Below, piece after piece: positions 50,081-59,671 of a stretch of DNA of 64,000 nucleotides. The notes under the pieces are model-generated. The model saw only the letters and a list, made by a program, of their open reading frames with translations, ran no database searches and had not been told where the DNA came from. This DNA comes from Acrocarpospora macrocephala (lineage in GTDB: Bacteria > Actinomycetota > Actinomycetes > Streptosporangiales > Streptosporangiaceae), in NCBI RefSeq assembly GCF_009687865.1, contig NZ_BLAE01000005.1, positions 227,999 to 291,998 on the forward strand. The letters are read 5' to 3'. The translations under genes and the position numbers were made by a program. The stretch's first letter is position 1; each line of letters begins with the position of its first letter.

Positions 50081-52167
50081 GCGCCTCCCACGTGTACCCA
50101 GCTGGCCGCCGACGGCACCCCGGCCGCGTTGACCACGGTGAGCATGTACCAGCCTGGCGGTGCGATGTTCGGGTTCGTCGTCAGGTTCAGATCGATCACG
50201 TTGCCGGGGAACACCGTCAGCGGCAGGTCGACGTACCGCTGGTTGGGGTCGGAGGAGTGGGTGACGGCGGCCGGGCGGATCAGCGACGCCTTGACGATCG
50301 GGCCGTCGGTCACGATGCGCTGCGCCGAGCCGTACGTCCACTGGGTGTTGGGGATGGACGTGATGACGGGACGGTCGCCACGGAACAGGTACGGCGGCGA
50401 GTACATCGAGATGCGCAGGTCGAAGCTGCCGTCACCGGGATTGTTGCCGAAGGTCAGCACGCGCCCGTCGGGCAGCAGCACGGCCGAGGAGTGGTAGGTG
50501 CGGGGCACCGGGTCGGTCGCCATGCCGGGGGTGAAGGCGTTGGTCGCCGGGTCGTACATGGAGGCCTCGAAGACCGGTGTCTCCCGGTAGGTGTGCAGCG
50601 CGCCGCCCGTCTCGAAGACCTTCCCGTCCGGCAGGATCACCGTGGACAGGTAGACCTTTCCCTCCGCGCCGGTCTGCGGCGTGCCGTCGGTGTAGTGGCC
50701 GTGCGGCAGGTCGGGGCCTGGCACGTACGCCGGTGCGGGCTGCTTGAGGTCGATCAGGTCGGTCAGCCGGTGCGCGCTGGGGCTGACCGTGTGGTTGCCG
50801 CCGCCCACGGTGAGCACCTTCTGGTCCTGCGCCGGCGGCAGCAGCACGCTCATCGACTGGTCGCGTTCGTCCTTGCGGCGCAGCCCCGGCACATCGGTGA
50901 TGGTGCCCGCGTCGTAGTCGTAGATGGACGCGCCGGTGCCGGGCAGCCCGGGCCCGAAGACGTGCGAGCCGGTGTAGAACAGCCGCCCGTCCTGGAGCAG
51001 GATCATCGCCGGGTACAGGCCCCAGAAGCTCCACGCCTGCTTGGCCTGGCCCATCGGCAGCCACTGTCCCTGCGCGGCCGAGTAATGCTCGTTGACCACG
51101 GTGCCGGAGGAGTCCTCGGCCAGACCGCCCAGCGAGATGACGTCGCCGTTGCCCATGATCGTGGCGGACGGGTACCAGTGCCCGGCGAGCATGTCGTTGA
51201 TGCGGGTGTAGGAGTTGGTGGCCGGATCGAAGATGTAGGAGACCTTCAGGCCCTTGTACCCGACGCTGCCGTCCGGCGCGGCGTAGTCCTTGTTCCCGCC
51301 CATCACCAGCACCCGGCCGTCGGCGAGCTGGACGTGACCCGCGCAGAAGAAGTCGGCCGGGGTGGGAATGTCGGTGAAGGTGCCGGCCACGGGATCGTAG
51401 AGGGTGGTCTTGAAGGTGCCGGCCTGGAACAGGTCGGTGTCGTTGCCCGATCCGGCGATGAGCAGGACCTTGCCGGTGTGCAGGAGCACCGCGTGCATCG
51501 CCCGGGCCGGCGACAGCTCGGGGCGCACCTGCCACTGCCCGACGCATTCGGGGCCGGTGCCGGCGCACGGCGTGTCGGGGACCGGGGCGGCGGTGTCCAC
51601 CATCGCGTAGTCGTCGGTGACCAGGGTCCCGACGCCGTAGTTGGTCACTCCCCAGGTGAGCCGGTCGGTGCCGGGTGGCACCGGCGGGGTGCGCACCAGG
51701 GCCTGCTGGAACGTTCCGGTGACCGGCAGCGCGGCCAAATCGGTCCACCACTGCCAGCCGGCCGTCGTGTCGTGCCGGAACACCGTGATCACCGTGTTGG
51801 GCTGCGACGTCGTGTACCAGACCGACAGGTCGTACTGGTGTCCCTGGCTCACCGGCGGCGCGCAGTCCGGGTCCTCCGTCATCATCGCCTTGCGGTCGCC
51901 GCCGGCCAGCCGGGTGATGGTGAGGTCCATCGCCCGGGAGCCGCCGTACGCCGTGCCGGTCACGGTGAAGGTGTGGTCGTTGTCCCCGTACCCGGACTTC
52001 TCCCAGCACTGCGGGAAGCCGGTGGTTCCGTCGAGGATCTCCATGCCGGGGTTCTTGACCAGATTCACGTCGGCGGCGGCCATCGGGGCGCCGAGCGCGG
52101 CCAGCGTCAGCGCGCCCGACGCTCCCAGCATCACGGCCGCCCGGCGCCGGTACGGCCAGGCCATCAC
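50077..52167 (-). CDS. Galactose-oxidase-like radical copper oxidase (GlxA-like) with N-terminal carbohydrate-binding-like domain
   Basis: 696 residues. Signal peptide at 1-32 (cleavage near AAADV), then a jelly-roll-like domain (35-200: 'VNLVKNPGMEILDGTTGFPQCWEKS'), then a kelch propeller and the DUF1929 end. Copper-site residues are kept: C275 ('FFCAGH') and Y332 ('HWYPSA') for the Cys-Tyr cofactor, Y558-H559 ('RTYHSS') and H637 ('THSSD'). GlxA of Streptomyces acts with CslA to make the tip glycan. The CslA-like gene here starts the same operon. The extra N-terminal domain is not in classical GlxA as I know it. It overlaps both neighbours by 4 nt. Confidence 0.85.
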   Translation of the reverse strand: MMAWPYRRRAAVMLGASGALTLAALGAPMAAADVNLVKNPGMEILDGTTGFPQCWEKSGYGDNDHTFTVTGTAYGGSRAMDLTITRLAGGDRKAMMTEDPDCAPPVSQGHQYDLSVWYTTSQPNTVITVFRHDTTAGWQWWTDLAALPVTGTFQQALVRTPPVPPGTDRLTWGVTNYGVGTLVTDDYAMVDTAAPVPDTPCAGTGPECVGQWQVRPELSPARAMHAVLLHTGKVLLIAGSGNDTDLFQAGTFKTTLYDPVAGTFTDIPTPADFFCAGHVQLADGRVLVMGGNKDYAAPDGSVGYKGLKVSYIFDPATNSYTRINDMLAGHWYPSATIMGNGDVISLGGLAEDSSGTVVNEHYSAAQGQWLPMGQAKQAWSFWGLYPAMILLQDGRLFYTGSHVFGPGLPGTGASIYDYDAGTITDVPGLRRKDERDQSMSVLLPPAQDQKVLTVGGGNHTVSPSAHRLTDLIDLKQPAPAYVPGPDLPHGHYTDGTPQTGAEGKVYLSTVILPDGKVFETGGALHTYRETPVFEASMYDPATNAFTPGMATDPVPRTYHSSAVLLPDGRVLTFGNNPGDGSFDLRISMYSPPYLFRGDRPVITSIPNTQWTYGSAQRIVTDGPIVKASLIRPAAVTHSSDPNQRYVDLPLTVFPGNVIDLNLTTNPNIAPPGWYMLTVVNAAGVPSAASWVHVGGA

Positions 52168-52904
52168 GCCTCCCTCGGGCCGGCCAGGGTGGCGGAGCCG
52201 GTGGAGACCCGGAGCCGGGCCAGGTGCCGGAGGAACCGCACGCCCTCGCGTACCGAGGATTTGGAATCCCCGGCGACGCGCTCGCGGAAGCCGTACGGGA
52301 CCTCGCTGATCCGCCGGATCTGGCAGCGCACGATCACCTCCAGCAGGACCTTGTAGCCCACCGGCCGCAGCCGGTCGGTCCGCAGCGCGGTGCGGCGCAC
52401 CGCGAAGTAGCCGCTCATCGGGTCGCTCACCCGGTACAGGCGGCGGAACAGGACCTTGGCCGCCAGGGTGGACAGCCGGGAGGCCAGCACCCGGTGCCGC
52501 CCGGAGAGCCCGCCGTGGTCGCCGCCGGGGATGTAGCGCGAGGCCACGACCAGGTGCGCGCCGGTCCGCTCGCCCTCGGCGATCAGCGCGGGGATCACCG
52601 ACGGCGGGTGCTGCAGGTCGCCGTCCATCACCACCACCCAGGAGCCGCGAGCCACCCGCAGGCCGTCGGCGACCGCGCCCGCCAGCCCTCCGGTGGCCGC
52701 GGCTCGGTGGATCAGCGACACGCTGCCGCGCCGCCCGGCGGACTCCTGGTCGATCACCTCAGGTGTGTCGTCGGTGCTGTCGTCGACGAAAATGATCTCC
52801 ACCGCGGTCCGCGCGTCGATGGTGTCGTCGATCTCGGCGAGCAGCGGCGCGATGTTGCCGGACTCGTTGAACGTGGGTATCACGATGGAAAGTGACGGCG
52901 TCAC
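52164..52904 (-). CDS. Family 2 glycosyltransferase, DPM1-like (polyprenyl-phosphate sugar synthase)
   Basis: 246 residues from GTG 52904 (AGGAGGCATC upstream), soluble. 'LSIVIPTFNESGNI', 'EIIFVDDSTDDT' and 'VVVMDGDLQHPP' (DxD) are the DPM1/ArnC/GtrB motifs. No C-terminal membrane helices. It likely transfers a sugar to polyprenyl phosphate for the flippase (GtrA) and the membrane transferase at 52927. Confidence 0.9.
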   Translation of the reverse strand: MTPSLSIVIPTFNESGNIAPLLAEIDDTIDARTAVEIIFVDDSTDDTPEVIDQESAGRRGSVSLIHRAAATGGLAGAVADGLRVARGSWVVVMDGDLQHPPSVIPALIAEGERTGAHLVVASRYIPGGDHGGLSGRHRVLASRLSTLAAKVLFRRLYRVSDPMSGYFAVRRTALRTDRLRPVGYKVLLEVIVRCQIRRISEVPYGFRERVAGDSKSSVREGVRFLRHLARLRVSTGSATLAGPREA

Positions 52905-52926
52905 GATGCCTCCTGTTCGGGGCGTG

Positions 52927-54459
52927 TCAGCGGGTCGTCGTGAGCACTTCGCGGACCTCGATCCGGCCGTCGCCGGCGCCGAAGGTCGCCACCACCCGCG
53001 AGTGCGCGAGCGCGCCCGCGAGCGTGGGCAGCTGCGCGGCCTCACCGCGCACTGCCGGGGTGGACACCACGTAGTCGATGTCGCGCCAGCCGCCCGGCAG
53101 GGTGCGCTGCACGGCGGGGTCGAGGTCGATCTTGTAGTGCCAGATCGCGCCGAGGCCAGGCGCGTGCCCGGCGCGGACCAGGTCCACCCAGAGCACGCCG
53201 TCCACGATGGTGCGCTGGCCGGGCCGGACCGGCATCTCCTCCCGGAGCCATCGGGATGCCGCCATGTACCCGTCGTTGGTGGACTCGGTGAGCATCCGCG
53301 CGCCGGTGACCGGCCAGCCGGTGAGCGCGATCGCGCCGGTGACGATCAGTGCGGTGGTGACCAGCGCGCTGCCGAAGCCGCGTTCGGTCCTGATGACGAC
53401 GGCGGTCGCGATCCCGGCCACCGACAGCGCCAGGAACGGCACCAGCTGGACGATGTACATCTTCGGCAGGTAGCCGTCCGGCCGCAGGGCCACCACCACC
53501 AGCAGCAGCACGGCCAGCGCCGGGGCGCGCGCGGGCCGCACCGCCAGGCCGGCGACGGCCGCGGCGAGTCCGCCGATGAGCAGGACCGGATCGTTGCCGA
53601 GCCAGCTCATCAGCAGCTCGTGCGCTTCCGTGCCGGGGACGAACACGCTGCCGGTGCCGGCCCGGTCGTGCAGCTGGAAGGCGAGCGTCCCGATCAGCGA
53701 CACGTGGTCCTCGCCGGCGAACAGCTCGCCCTTCAGCGCCGCGTAGAGCGGGTACAGCGACGCGGTGAAGACCATGCCGGAGAAAAAGCCGGCCAGCGAG
53801 AAGCGCCGGGTGCTCGGGTGGCTGCCCTGCCACAGCGCCACGATCACCGCGGGCACGGCGATCGCGATGGTCTCCTTGGAGAGCACCGCGAAGCTGGTGG
53901 CCATCCCCGCCGCCACGTGCTGCCACAGGTGCCTGCGCGGGGACAGGGCCAGCGCGAACGCGGCGAGCAGCCACATGACCGCGAAGTTGTCCAGGTACAC
54001 CTGGTGCTGCATGCTCAGCGCCAGCGGGGACAGCCCGGCGATCGCCATGGCCAGCAAGGCGGTCCACCGGGTGCCCTGCAGCCGGCGCGCCACCGTGTAC
54101 ACCAGCAGCAGGGTGATCGCGAGCACCACGAGCATGGCGATCCGGCCGTGGACCAGCGCCGGCAGGCCGGGCAGCAGCCACTGGCCCGGCCAGGACAGCA
54201 CGGCGAGCTGGATCCAGCCCAGCGGCGGATGGTCGTACCAGTAGGTGTAGTGCGCGAGCTGGCCGTGCTGCACGGCCCAGGCCTGCGAGATGTACGCGCC
54301 TTCGTCGTCGTTGGGGAAGGGCTGGTCGGCCAGGTTCCAGGCGTGTGCCGCGATCAGGAGCACCAGCAGCACGGCGACGGGCAGGAACCGGTGGCGGCGG
54401 GCTGGGCGGACCGGGGCGTCGACCGGCGGGGCGGAAGGCGCCAGCAGGACGGCGGTCAT
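52927..54459 (-). CDS. Membrane glycosyltransferase, ArnT/PMT (GT39/GT83)-like
   Basis: 510 residues with about eleven helices. 'NDDEGAYISQAW' near residue 50 carries the acidic catalytic loop of GT-C enzymes, and 'YYDHPPLGW'-type text ('WYDHPPLGWIQ') is the family signature. It would use a polyprenyl-linked sugar on the outer face. ATGA overlap with the CslA-like gene. A 150-residue exported C-terminal part follows the last helix. Confidence 0.85.
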   Translation of the reverse strand: MTAVLLAPSAPPVDAPVRPARRHRFLPVAVLLVLLIAAHAWNLADQPFPNDDEGAYISQAWAVQHGQLAHYTYWYDHPPLGWIQLAVLSWPGQWLLPGLPALVHGRIAMLVVLAITLLLVYTVARRLQGTRWTALLAMAIAGLSPLALSMQHQVYLDNFAVMWLLAAFALALSPRRHLWQHVAAGMATSFAVLSKETIAIAVPAVIVALWQGSHPSTRRFSLAGFFSGMVFTASLYPLYAALKGELFAGEDHVSLIGTLAFQLHDRAGTGSVFVPGTEAHELLMSWLGNDPVLLIGGLAAAVAGLAVRPARAPALAVLLLVVVALRPDGYLPKMYIVQLVPFLALSVAGIATAVVIRTERGFGSALVTTALIVTGAIALTGWPVTGARMLTESTNDGYMAASRWLREEMPVRPGQRTIVDGVLWVDLVRAGHAPGLGAIWHYKIDLDPAVQRTLPGGWRDIDYVVSTPAVRGEAAQLPTLAGALAHSRVVATFGAGDGRIEVREVLTTTR

Positions 54460-55706
54460 GTGTCCTCCCTGAGCCGCAGGTGGGCGCCGACATGATGGGT
54501 CAGCTCCCAGTCGCCCCGGCCGGTGGACTCCCGCCAGACCGATCGCAGCGCCGCCACCGCCAGGATCAGCTGGTACAGCGGCAGTCCCGCGATCAGCTTG
54601 GCGTAGTGCCCGGCCCGGACCCGCACGCCGTACTGACCGCCGAACTCGTGCAGCCCGGCCAGCTCGAAGGCGAGCATGGTCAGGGTCGGCAGCAGCGGCA
54701 GGAAGGTGATCAGCGCCACCCCGTCGGGCACGTCCAGCAGGAAACCGGCGAGGATGCCCACTGGGATGACGGCGCCGGTGAACGCCTGGATGAACGGTGA
54801 GGTGAGGGTGAACCTGGCCAGCAGCCGCTGGCGCAGCGTGGGCAGCGCCTTCCACTCGCCCTTGCGCAGCACCTGCAGGAACCCCTGGTTCCACCGGGTG
54901 CGCTGCTTGACCAGCGCCTTGATCGAGCCGGGGGTCTCCTCCCTGGTGACCAGCACCGCGTCGTAGGCCACCGCGAACTTCTTGCCCCGGGTGGACAGCC
55001 GCACCCCGAGATCGCAGTCCTCGGCGAGGCAGTCCTGGTCCCACCCGCCGTTCTCGCGCAGCACCTCGGTACGGACGAACACGGTGTTGCCGCCCAGCGG
55101 GATGAAGCCCATCCGGGCGTGCAGGTGCAGCCGGCTGCGGAACCAGAAGAAGTACTCCATGCAGTTGCGCAGGCTGTACCAGCTGGAGTGGAAATTGATC
55201 AGTTGCACGCCGCCCTGCAGCACGTCGGCGCGGGTCTTGCGGAACTCGTGGTCGACGTGTTCGAGGAGCAGCGGATGGACCTCGTCCTCGGCGTCGAAGA
55301 CACCGACGATCTCGCCGGTGCAGTGCGGCAGCGCGGTGTTGAGCGCCTTGGGCTTGTTCTTGCGGGGGTTGGTGTCGGTGATCACGCGGACCTGGTCCGG
55401 GTGGTCACGGGCGAGTTCCGCGGCGATCGCGGCGGTGCCGGGGTCGTCGTGCCCGACGATGACGAGGATCTCGAAATCGCGGTGGGTGGACTGGAGCAGG
55501 CCGGTGACGGTGGCGGCGAGAACGTTCTCCTCCATGCGGGCCGGAACCAGCAGGGAGAAAGACATGCGCTGCTCGCCGTCGGGAGCGGAGAAGCGGGTCG
55601 CGTGCAGCGTTTCGGGAGTGCGCCACGCGTGCAGCATCCACCACATCGTCAATGCGGCGGAGGCGGTCAGAATCACGGAAATGAAGATCGCCAGAAAGGA
55701 GATCAT
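54456..55706 (-). CDS. Cellulose-synthase-like family 2 glycosyltransferase (CslA-like)
   Basis: 416 residues. N-terminal helix, then a GT-A domain with 'VGVFDAEDEVHP' (DxD), 'CLAEDCDLGVRL' (ED), 'QRTRWNQGFLQV' (QxxRW), and three to four C-terminal helices that form the polymer channel. Processive beta-glycan synthases have exactly this plan. Shorter than Streptomyces CslA, which has an extra N-terminal part. First gene of the operon 55706-49245. Confidence 0.85.
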   Translation of the reverse strand: MISFLAIFISVILTASAALTMWWMLHAWRTPETLHATRFSAPDGEQRMSFSLLVPARMEENVLAATVTGLLQSTHRDFEILVIVGHDDPGTAAIAAELARDHPDQVRVITDTNPRKNKPKALNTALPHCTGEIVGVFDAEDEVHPLLLEHVDHEFRKTRADVLQGGVQLINFHSSWYSLRNCMEYFFWFRSRLHLHARMGFIPLGGNTVFVRTEVLRENGGWDQDCLAEDCDLGVRLSTRGKKFAVAYDAVLVTREETPGSIKALVKQRTRWNQGFLQVLRKGEWKALPTLRQRLLARFTLTSPFIQAFTGAVIPVGILAGFLLDVPDGVALITFLPLLPTLTMLAFELAGLHEFGGQYGVRVRAGHYAKLIAGLPLYQLILAVAALRSVWRESTGRGDWELTHHVGAHLRLREDT

Positions 55707-56125
55707 GGCTGGCAGTTATTTCGAAAGCCGCGCACCTGCGACAAGGCCGAGCTGAGAGTTTTCCTATCTCCCCGCGTGAAAACCGAGCTCGCGTTTTGCA
55801 ACGCACCTACGAGAGCGATCCCTGCCCCACGTAAGTGATACCCCTGAATGCTGGCCACATATCACCCCAGGCCTCGAAGACTTCTGGTTTGGTACGTGCC
55901 AATCGTCAGGAGCACTCATAACGAAAAGGCATCCCCAAAGTAATTGGGATGTTAAAAGAGATCCAGCTATCGAGAAAATCCACTTGTGACATATGTGTCA
56001 CGCCAATTACGCATTGATTATGACGGTCCCAAAATGCGATAAGGCAGCGGTCCTCGGCATGCGCCTCCAGAGCACACCGATATTCTCACCGCAAAGCAGC
56101 CACAGGAGTCACTTTGCTTCAACAG
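55707..56125. other. AT-rich upstream region of glycan operon
   Basis: About 420 bp with no gene. The lowest GC of the locus is near 55900-56040, where a promoter for the minus operon would lie. It contains the palindrome at 55986. Confidence 0.5.
55986..56001. promoter_or_regulatory. CRP/FNR-like palindrome GTGAC-N6-GTCAC
   Basis: GTGACATATGTGTCAC has 6-bp perfect arms and a TATG centre. The GTGAC/GTCAC half-sites match those used by Crp-type regulators in actinomycetes. 280 nt upstream of the CslA-like start. Confidence 0.5.
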
Positions 56126-56156
56126 GGGGCCCGGCCGGATGAACCGGCCGGGCCCC
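56126..56156 (-). terminator. Strong hairpin terminator after the M14 gene
   Basis: GGGGCCCGGCCGG pairs perfectly with CCGGCCGGGCCCC (13 bp) around ATGAA, immediately after the stop of the carboxypeptidase at 56164. Confidence 0.9.
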
Positions 56157-56163
56157 GACGCGA

Positions 56164-58956
56164 TCAGGCCACGACGGAACGGAGCGGGATGCCCGCCACG
56201 CCGAGGTCACGGATCAGGTCACGGACGTAGGGATGCTCGTCGGCCGGCAAACCCTCCGGGTTGGGGATCGTGAGGTACGCCGAGCCGCCGGCGCTCGCGA
56301 TCTCCGCCGTGTCGGTGTACCGCTCGACCACCGCCTGAGTCCGGGCGAGATCGGCGTCGGCCACCTGGATGACGATCGGCCGCCATTCCCCGCCCAGGTT
56401 GGGCAGTTCCTCCGGCTCGGCGGCCGGCGGCGGCAGCGCCCGGGCGCTGCGCTGCTGCGCGGCGGGCGCGCCCGCCGGCTGGAGCAGCGCGTTGGCCACC
56501 AGGTGGATGCCGTTCTCGTTGTACGCCCGGAACAGCGGGTTGTAGGCGAACAGGACGGCGTGCCCGGCGCCGGTCGGCTCGTTGACCAGAGCCGCCGTGC
56601 CCTTGAGGGTGTCCGACCCCACCGTGTAGCCGTTGGACCAGAACCTGCCGTCGGTCGGGTAGGTGAGGACGTTGACGCCGGTGGTGCTCGGGTTGAGGAT
56701 CGGGTCGCCGTTGTTGAACTGGAAGTCCTCCGCCGGACGGCCGAGCGCGACCGGGTCGGCGGTGGCCGTGTCCACCCGGAAGTGCGAGCCGATGACCTGG
56801 TAGCCGGTCGGCTTGGCCTTCTCGGTGGTGGAGGTCAGGCCGGCGGCCCTGGCCACCCGGGTGCCCTCGTTGCGGAGCCCGAGGTAGGTGCCGCCCGCGG
56901 CGACCCACTGCTTGAGGTTGGCCAGGCCCTGCGCGGTCAGGCCGCCCGTGGAGCTGCTCCCGTCCGGGACCACCAGGGCGGTCCGCTCGGTGAAGGCCGG
57001 GGTGTTGCCGTTGATGTCGGCCGTGGTCACCGGCTTGAGGTTCAGGCCCCAGCGGGCGCCGAGCACGTAGCGGGCCTCGCCGTACGAGCCGGAGGTGGTG
57101 GAGATGCCGGTGCCGTTGAACAGGCCGACGTCGGGGGTGCGCAGCGCGGTGCCCGAGGCCGCCGCCCCGCTGCCCGTGACGGTCACGCCGAGCGAGGTGG
57201 CCAGTTCGTCCAGCTCGTGCCGGTCGACCGAGGGGGTCGGCAGGCTGACGACGCCGGTCGCCAGGTCACGCGAGAGCGGCACGCCCTGGGCGAGCAGCTT
57301 GAAGGTGAGCTCGGAGGCCGCGGCCGAGTCCAGCGGGTAGGAGTAGGACCCCTTCTTCGAGGCCCCGGAGGCGACGCCACCCTCCGCCTTCCTGACCAGG
57401 TCGGCCTTGGGCGACAGCTCGTCCCCGGTGTAGACCGTGTCCACGCCCGCCAGGAGCGGGTTGCTCCAGGAGGAGACGTCGTAGAAGTACGGGAACGGCG
57501 TGTACGGGTCCTCGCCGATGGTCGCCTGGATCCAGTGCTTCTGCGGCTGGTTCATCGGGATCCAGTACGCGCCCTCGGGCACTTCGAGGTTGCTGGCGGT
57601 CCGGCCGCCGAAGATCCGGGCGCTGGGCACCGTGACGGGCTTCTTCAGCCGGTAGACCTCGACGTCCATGCCGCGCAGCCGCTCGACCAGCTTGCGAACG
57701 TCGCCGATCTGGCGGTCGGGCAGCAGGAAGTACGAACGGATCTTGATGTCGGGCACCGGGAACTGCACGGTGTTGGTCGGCTGCACGACCTCGTTGGGCT
57801 GGAGGGTGCCCGCCGCGCCCTCGGCGAGCGCGGTCTTCCAGATCGAGTAGTAGCTGCTGAGGACCTCGTGCTTGTTGTCCGAGGCCCAGCCGACCGTCGC
57901 CCACTGGGTGTTGAACTGCTGCTGCACCCGGTCCTGCACGGCCGAGGTGCTGCCCTTCTCGTACGTCATGCCGGCGGCGCCGAACCCGGTGGCCGGCACG
58001 GTGTCGCCGTACCCCATGTAGAACAGGTCGTACGTGGCGTAGTTGAAGTAGCACTCGGTGGTGACGGCGCCGCCGCAGGCGCCGTTGAAGCCGAAGCCCG
58101 CGGCGTTCGCGGCCCCGATGCGGTTGATCCAGTCGACCGGCTGGTCGGCGAGCTCGTGGTGGATCGGGTCGGCGTTCGGCGGGAAGAAGTACTGCCGGCC
58201 GCCCATCTCGTGCGCGTCGATGAAGACCTGCGGCGGGTACTTCCTGAGCAGTTCGATCTTGCCGTCGGTCTCCGGCTGGGTGCGGGCGAACCAGTCCCGG
58301 TTCAGGTCGAAGCCGTAGTCGTTCTGCCGGCGGCTGGCGTCGCGGCCGTCCGGGTTCTGGGTCGGCACGATGATCGTGATCAAGTTGTCGTTGCGCTCGG
58401 CCACGTCGCAGGACAGGCCGCTGGACAGCTCGTACAGGGTCTTGAGCGCGGCGTCCGCGCCGCTCTTCTCGCCGCCGTGCACGTTGCCCGCGATCCAGAC
58501 GATGGCCGGGGAGTCCTCGGCGATGCGCGCCGCCTTGTCGGCCCCCAGGGAGCGCGGGTCACGCAGCGCGTTGATGTCATCGGCGATCTTCTTCAGCCGC
58601 GCGTCGGACACGCGATCCGGGTTGGACACGATGGCATAGGGCAGTTCCTGGCCGGAGACACTGTGCGCCATCGTGCCCGTACGAACACGGTTGGAGGCGC
58701 CTCCCACGGCCTGGACGTAGTCCTTGATCTCTGCTGTGGTCAGAATCCGGGGCTGTCCCGCGCCCAGGGGGAAGCCGAAGAACTGCTCGGGACTCGGGAC
58801 GGTGGTCACATGGGCGCTGGCGTCGGTGGTGCAGTCGGCCGGCTCGGCCTGAGCCGAGGTCGTCGGCGTCAGGGTGAGCGCGGCCGATACGAGGACCGCG
58901 ACACCTAACGCCTTGCCATAAGGGGATCTACTGCGCACCGTTGCGCGAAACCGCAT
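56164..58956 (-). CDS. Large secreted M14 zinc carboxypeptidase
   Basis: 930 residues from ATG 58956 (GGAGGCGAG upstream; a 32-codon longer frame has no site). Signal peptide with cleavage near 'SAQA-EPADC'. M14 catalytic domain in about residues 70-420: zinc ligands in 'NVHGGEKSG' (HxxE) and 'IDAHEMGG' (His), the substrate Arg in 'DLNRDW', and the catalytic Glu in 'GMTYEKGS'. The remaining 500 residues contain a Rossmann-like, glutamine-amidotransferase-type fold ('GLANLKQWVAAGGTYLGLRN') and a C-terminal ferredoxin-like part. A cell-wall or extracellular peptide role is probable. Monocistronic. Confidence 0.9.
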   Translation of the reverse strand: MRFRATVRSRSPYGKALGVAVLVSAALTLTPTTSAQAEPADCTTDASAHVTTVPSPEQFFGFPLGAGQPRILTTAEIKDYVQAVGGASNRVRTGTMAHSVSGQELPYAIVSNPDRVSDARLKKIADDINALRDPRSLGADKAARIAEDSPAIVWIAGNVHGGEKSGADAALKTLYELSSGLSCDVAERNDNLITIIVPTQNPDGRDASRRQNDYGFDLNRDWFARTQPETDGKIELLRKYPPQVFIDAHEMGGRQYFFPPNADPIHHELADQPVDWINRIGAANAAGFGFNGACGGAVTTECYFNYATYDLFYMGYGDTVPATGFGAAGMTYEKGSTSAVQDRVQQQFNTQWATVGWASDNKHEVLSSYYSIWKTALAEGAAGTLQPNEVVQPTNTVQFPVPDIKIRSYFLLPDRQIGDVRKLVERLRGMDVEVYRLKKPVTVPSARIFGGRTASNLEVPEGAYWIPMNQPQKHWIQATIGEDPYTPFPYFYDVSSWSNPLLAGVDTVYTGDELSPKADLVRKAEGGVASGASKKGSYSYPLDSAAASELTFKLLAQGVPLSRDLATGVVSLPTPSVDRHELDELATSLGVTVTGSGAAASGTALRTPDVGLFNGTGISTTSGSYGEARYVLGARWGLNLKPVTTADINGNTPAFTERTALVVPDGSSSTGGLTAQGLANLKQWVAAGGTYLGLRNEGTRVARAAGLTSTTEKAKPTGYQVIGSHFRVDTATADPVALGRPAEDFQFNNGDPILNPSTTGVNVLTYPTDGRFWSNGYTVGSDTLKGTAALVNEPTGAGHAVLFAYNPLFRAYNENGIHLVANALLQPAGAPAAQQRSARALPPPAAEPEELPNLGGEWRPIVIQVADADLARTQAVVERYTDTAEIASAGGSAYLTIPNPEGLPADEHPYVRDLIRDLGVAGIPLRSVVA

Positions 58957-59319
58957 CTCGCCTCCAGGGCGGAGGGACGGGGGAACTCGGGAGAGCCCGT
59001 CCAGGGAACACAAACCACTGCGGACGGTATTGGAACGCCACATAACGGACAAGACAGAAGGAAATCTAACTGTCTCATGTTAACTAGTGTTATAGGAGCG
59101 TTTTCCCAGGTCAGGATGGTTTAGTGGGACCAAATCGACGCTTTATAACGTCCGATAACAACTAGGCGTCGGGTTCGTACACAAACGCGAACGGCCAGGG
59201 CCGGCGCATCAGCATGACCTGCTCCTCGCCGGGCGCGCGCGAAAATCTTCCGGCGCGTTGTCGATTCCCGTGGAGGTGGCACGTCATCCAGGTGACCCTG
59301 ATACATGGAGGCGAGACAC
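58957..59319. other. Promoter region between divergent M14 and YCII genes
   Basis: 363 bp with no supported gene. AT-rich islands at 59060-59110 and 59130-59165 (TTATAACGTCCGATAA) would hold the promoters of the two divergent units. No clear operator. Confidence 0.4.
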
Positions 59320-59664
59320 ATGAAGTACATGCTGCTGTTGTGGGGCGATGAGAAGCCGTGGGCCGAGGCCGGGCCCGAGGAGCGCGAGCGGCTCTACGCC
59401 GAGCACGGACGCTTCAACGAGCTGCTGGCATCGCGCGACGCGGCCCGGGGCGGCGAGGAACTCGCCCTCTCCAGCTCGGCGACCACGGTACGCAAGAGGG
59501 ACGGCGAGACGCTCCTGACCGACGGTCCTTTCGCCGAGACCGTCGAGCAGCTGGGCGGCTTCTACCTGGTCGAGGCCAAGGACCTGGACGAGGCGCTGGA
59601 GTTCGCCAAGGCCTGCCCCAGCGACGTCGTCGAGGTGCGCCCGGTGGTGGAATACCAGGGGTAG
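59320..59664 (+). CDS. YCII/DGPF-domain protein
   Basis: 114 residues from ATG 59320 (GGAGGCGAGACAC upstream). 'YMLLLWGDE', 'LLTDGPFAETVEQLGGFYLVEAKDLDEALEFA' contains the DGPF motif, and 'VEVRPVV' ends the ferredoxin-like fold. Always coupled to ECF42 sigma factors, as here 7 nt upstream of one. Function unknown; predicted to be part of the signalling output. Confidence 0.92.
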   Translation: MKYMLLLWGDEKPWAEAGPEERERLYAEHGRFNELLASRDAARGGEELALSSSATTVRKRDGETLLTDGPFAETVEQLGGFYLVEAKDLDEALEFAKACPSDVVEVRPVVEYQG

Positions 59665-59671
59665 GGCCGCG

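Noticed and set aside
49912..52356. 814-codon plus-strand frame opposite the copper oxidase
   Set aside because: Typical high-GC antisense frame; translation has no recognisable motif, while the minus strand encodes a complete oxidase.
56233..58908. 891-codon plus-strand frame opposite the M14 peptidase
   Set aside because: Antisense shadow of a well-supported secreted peptidase.
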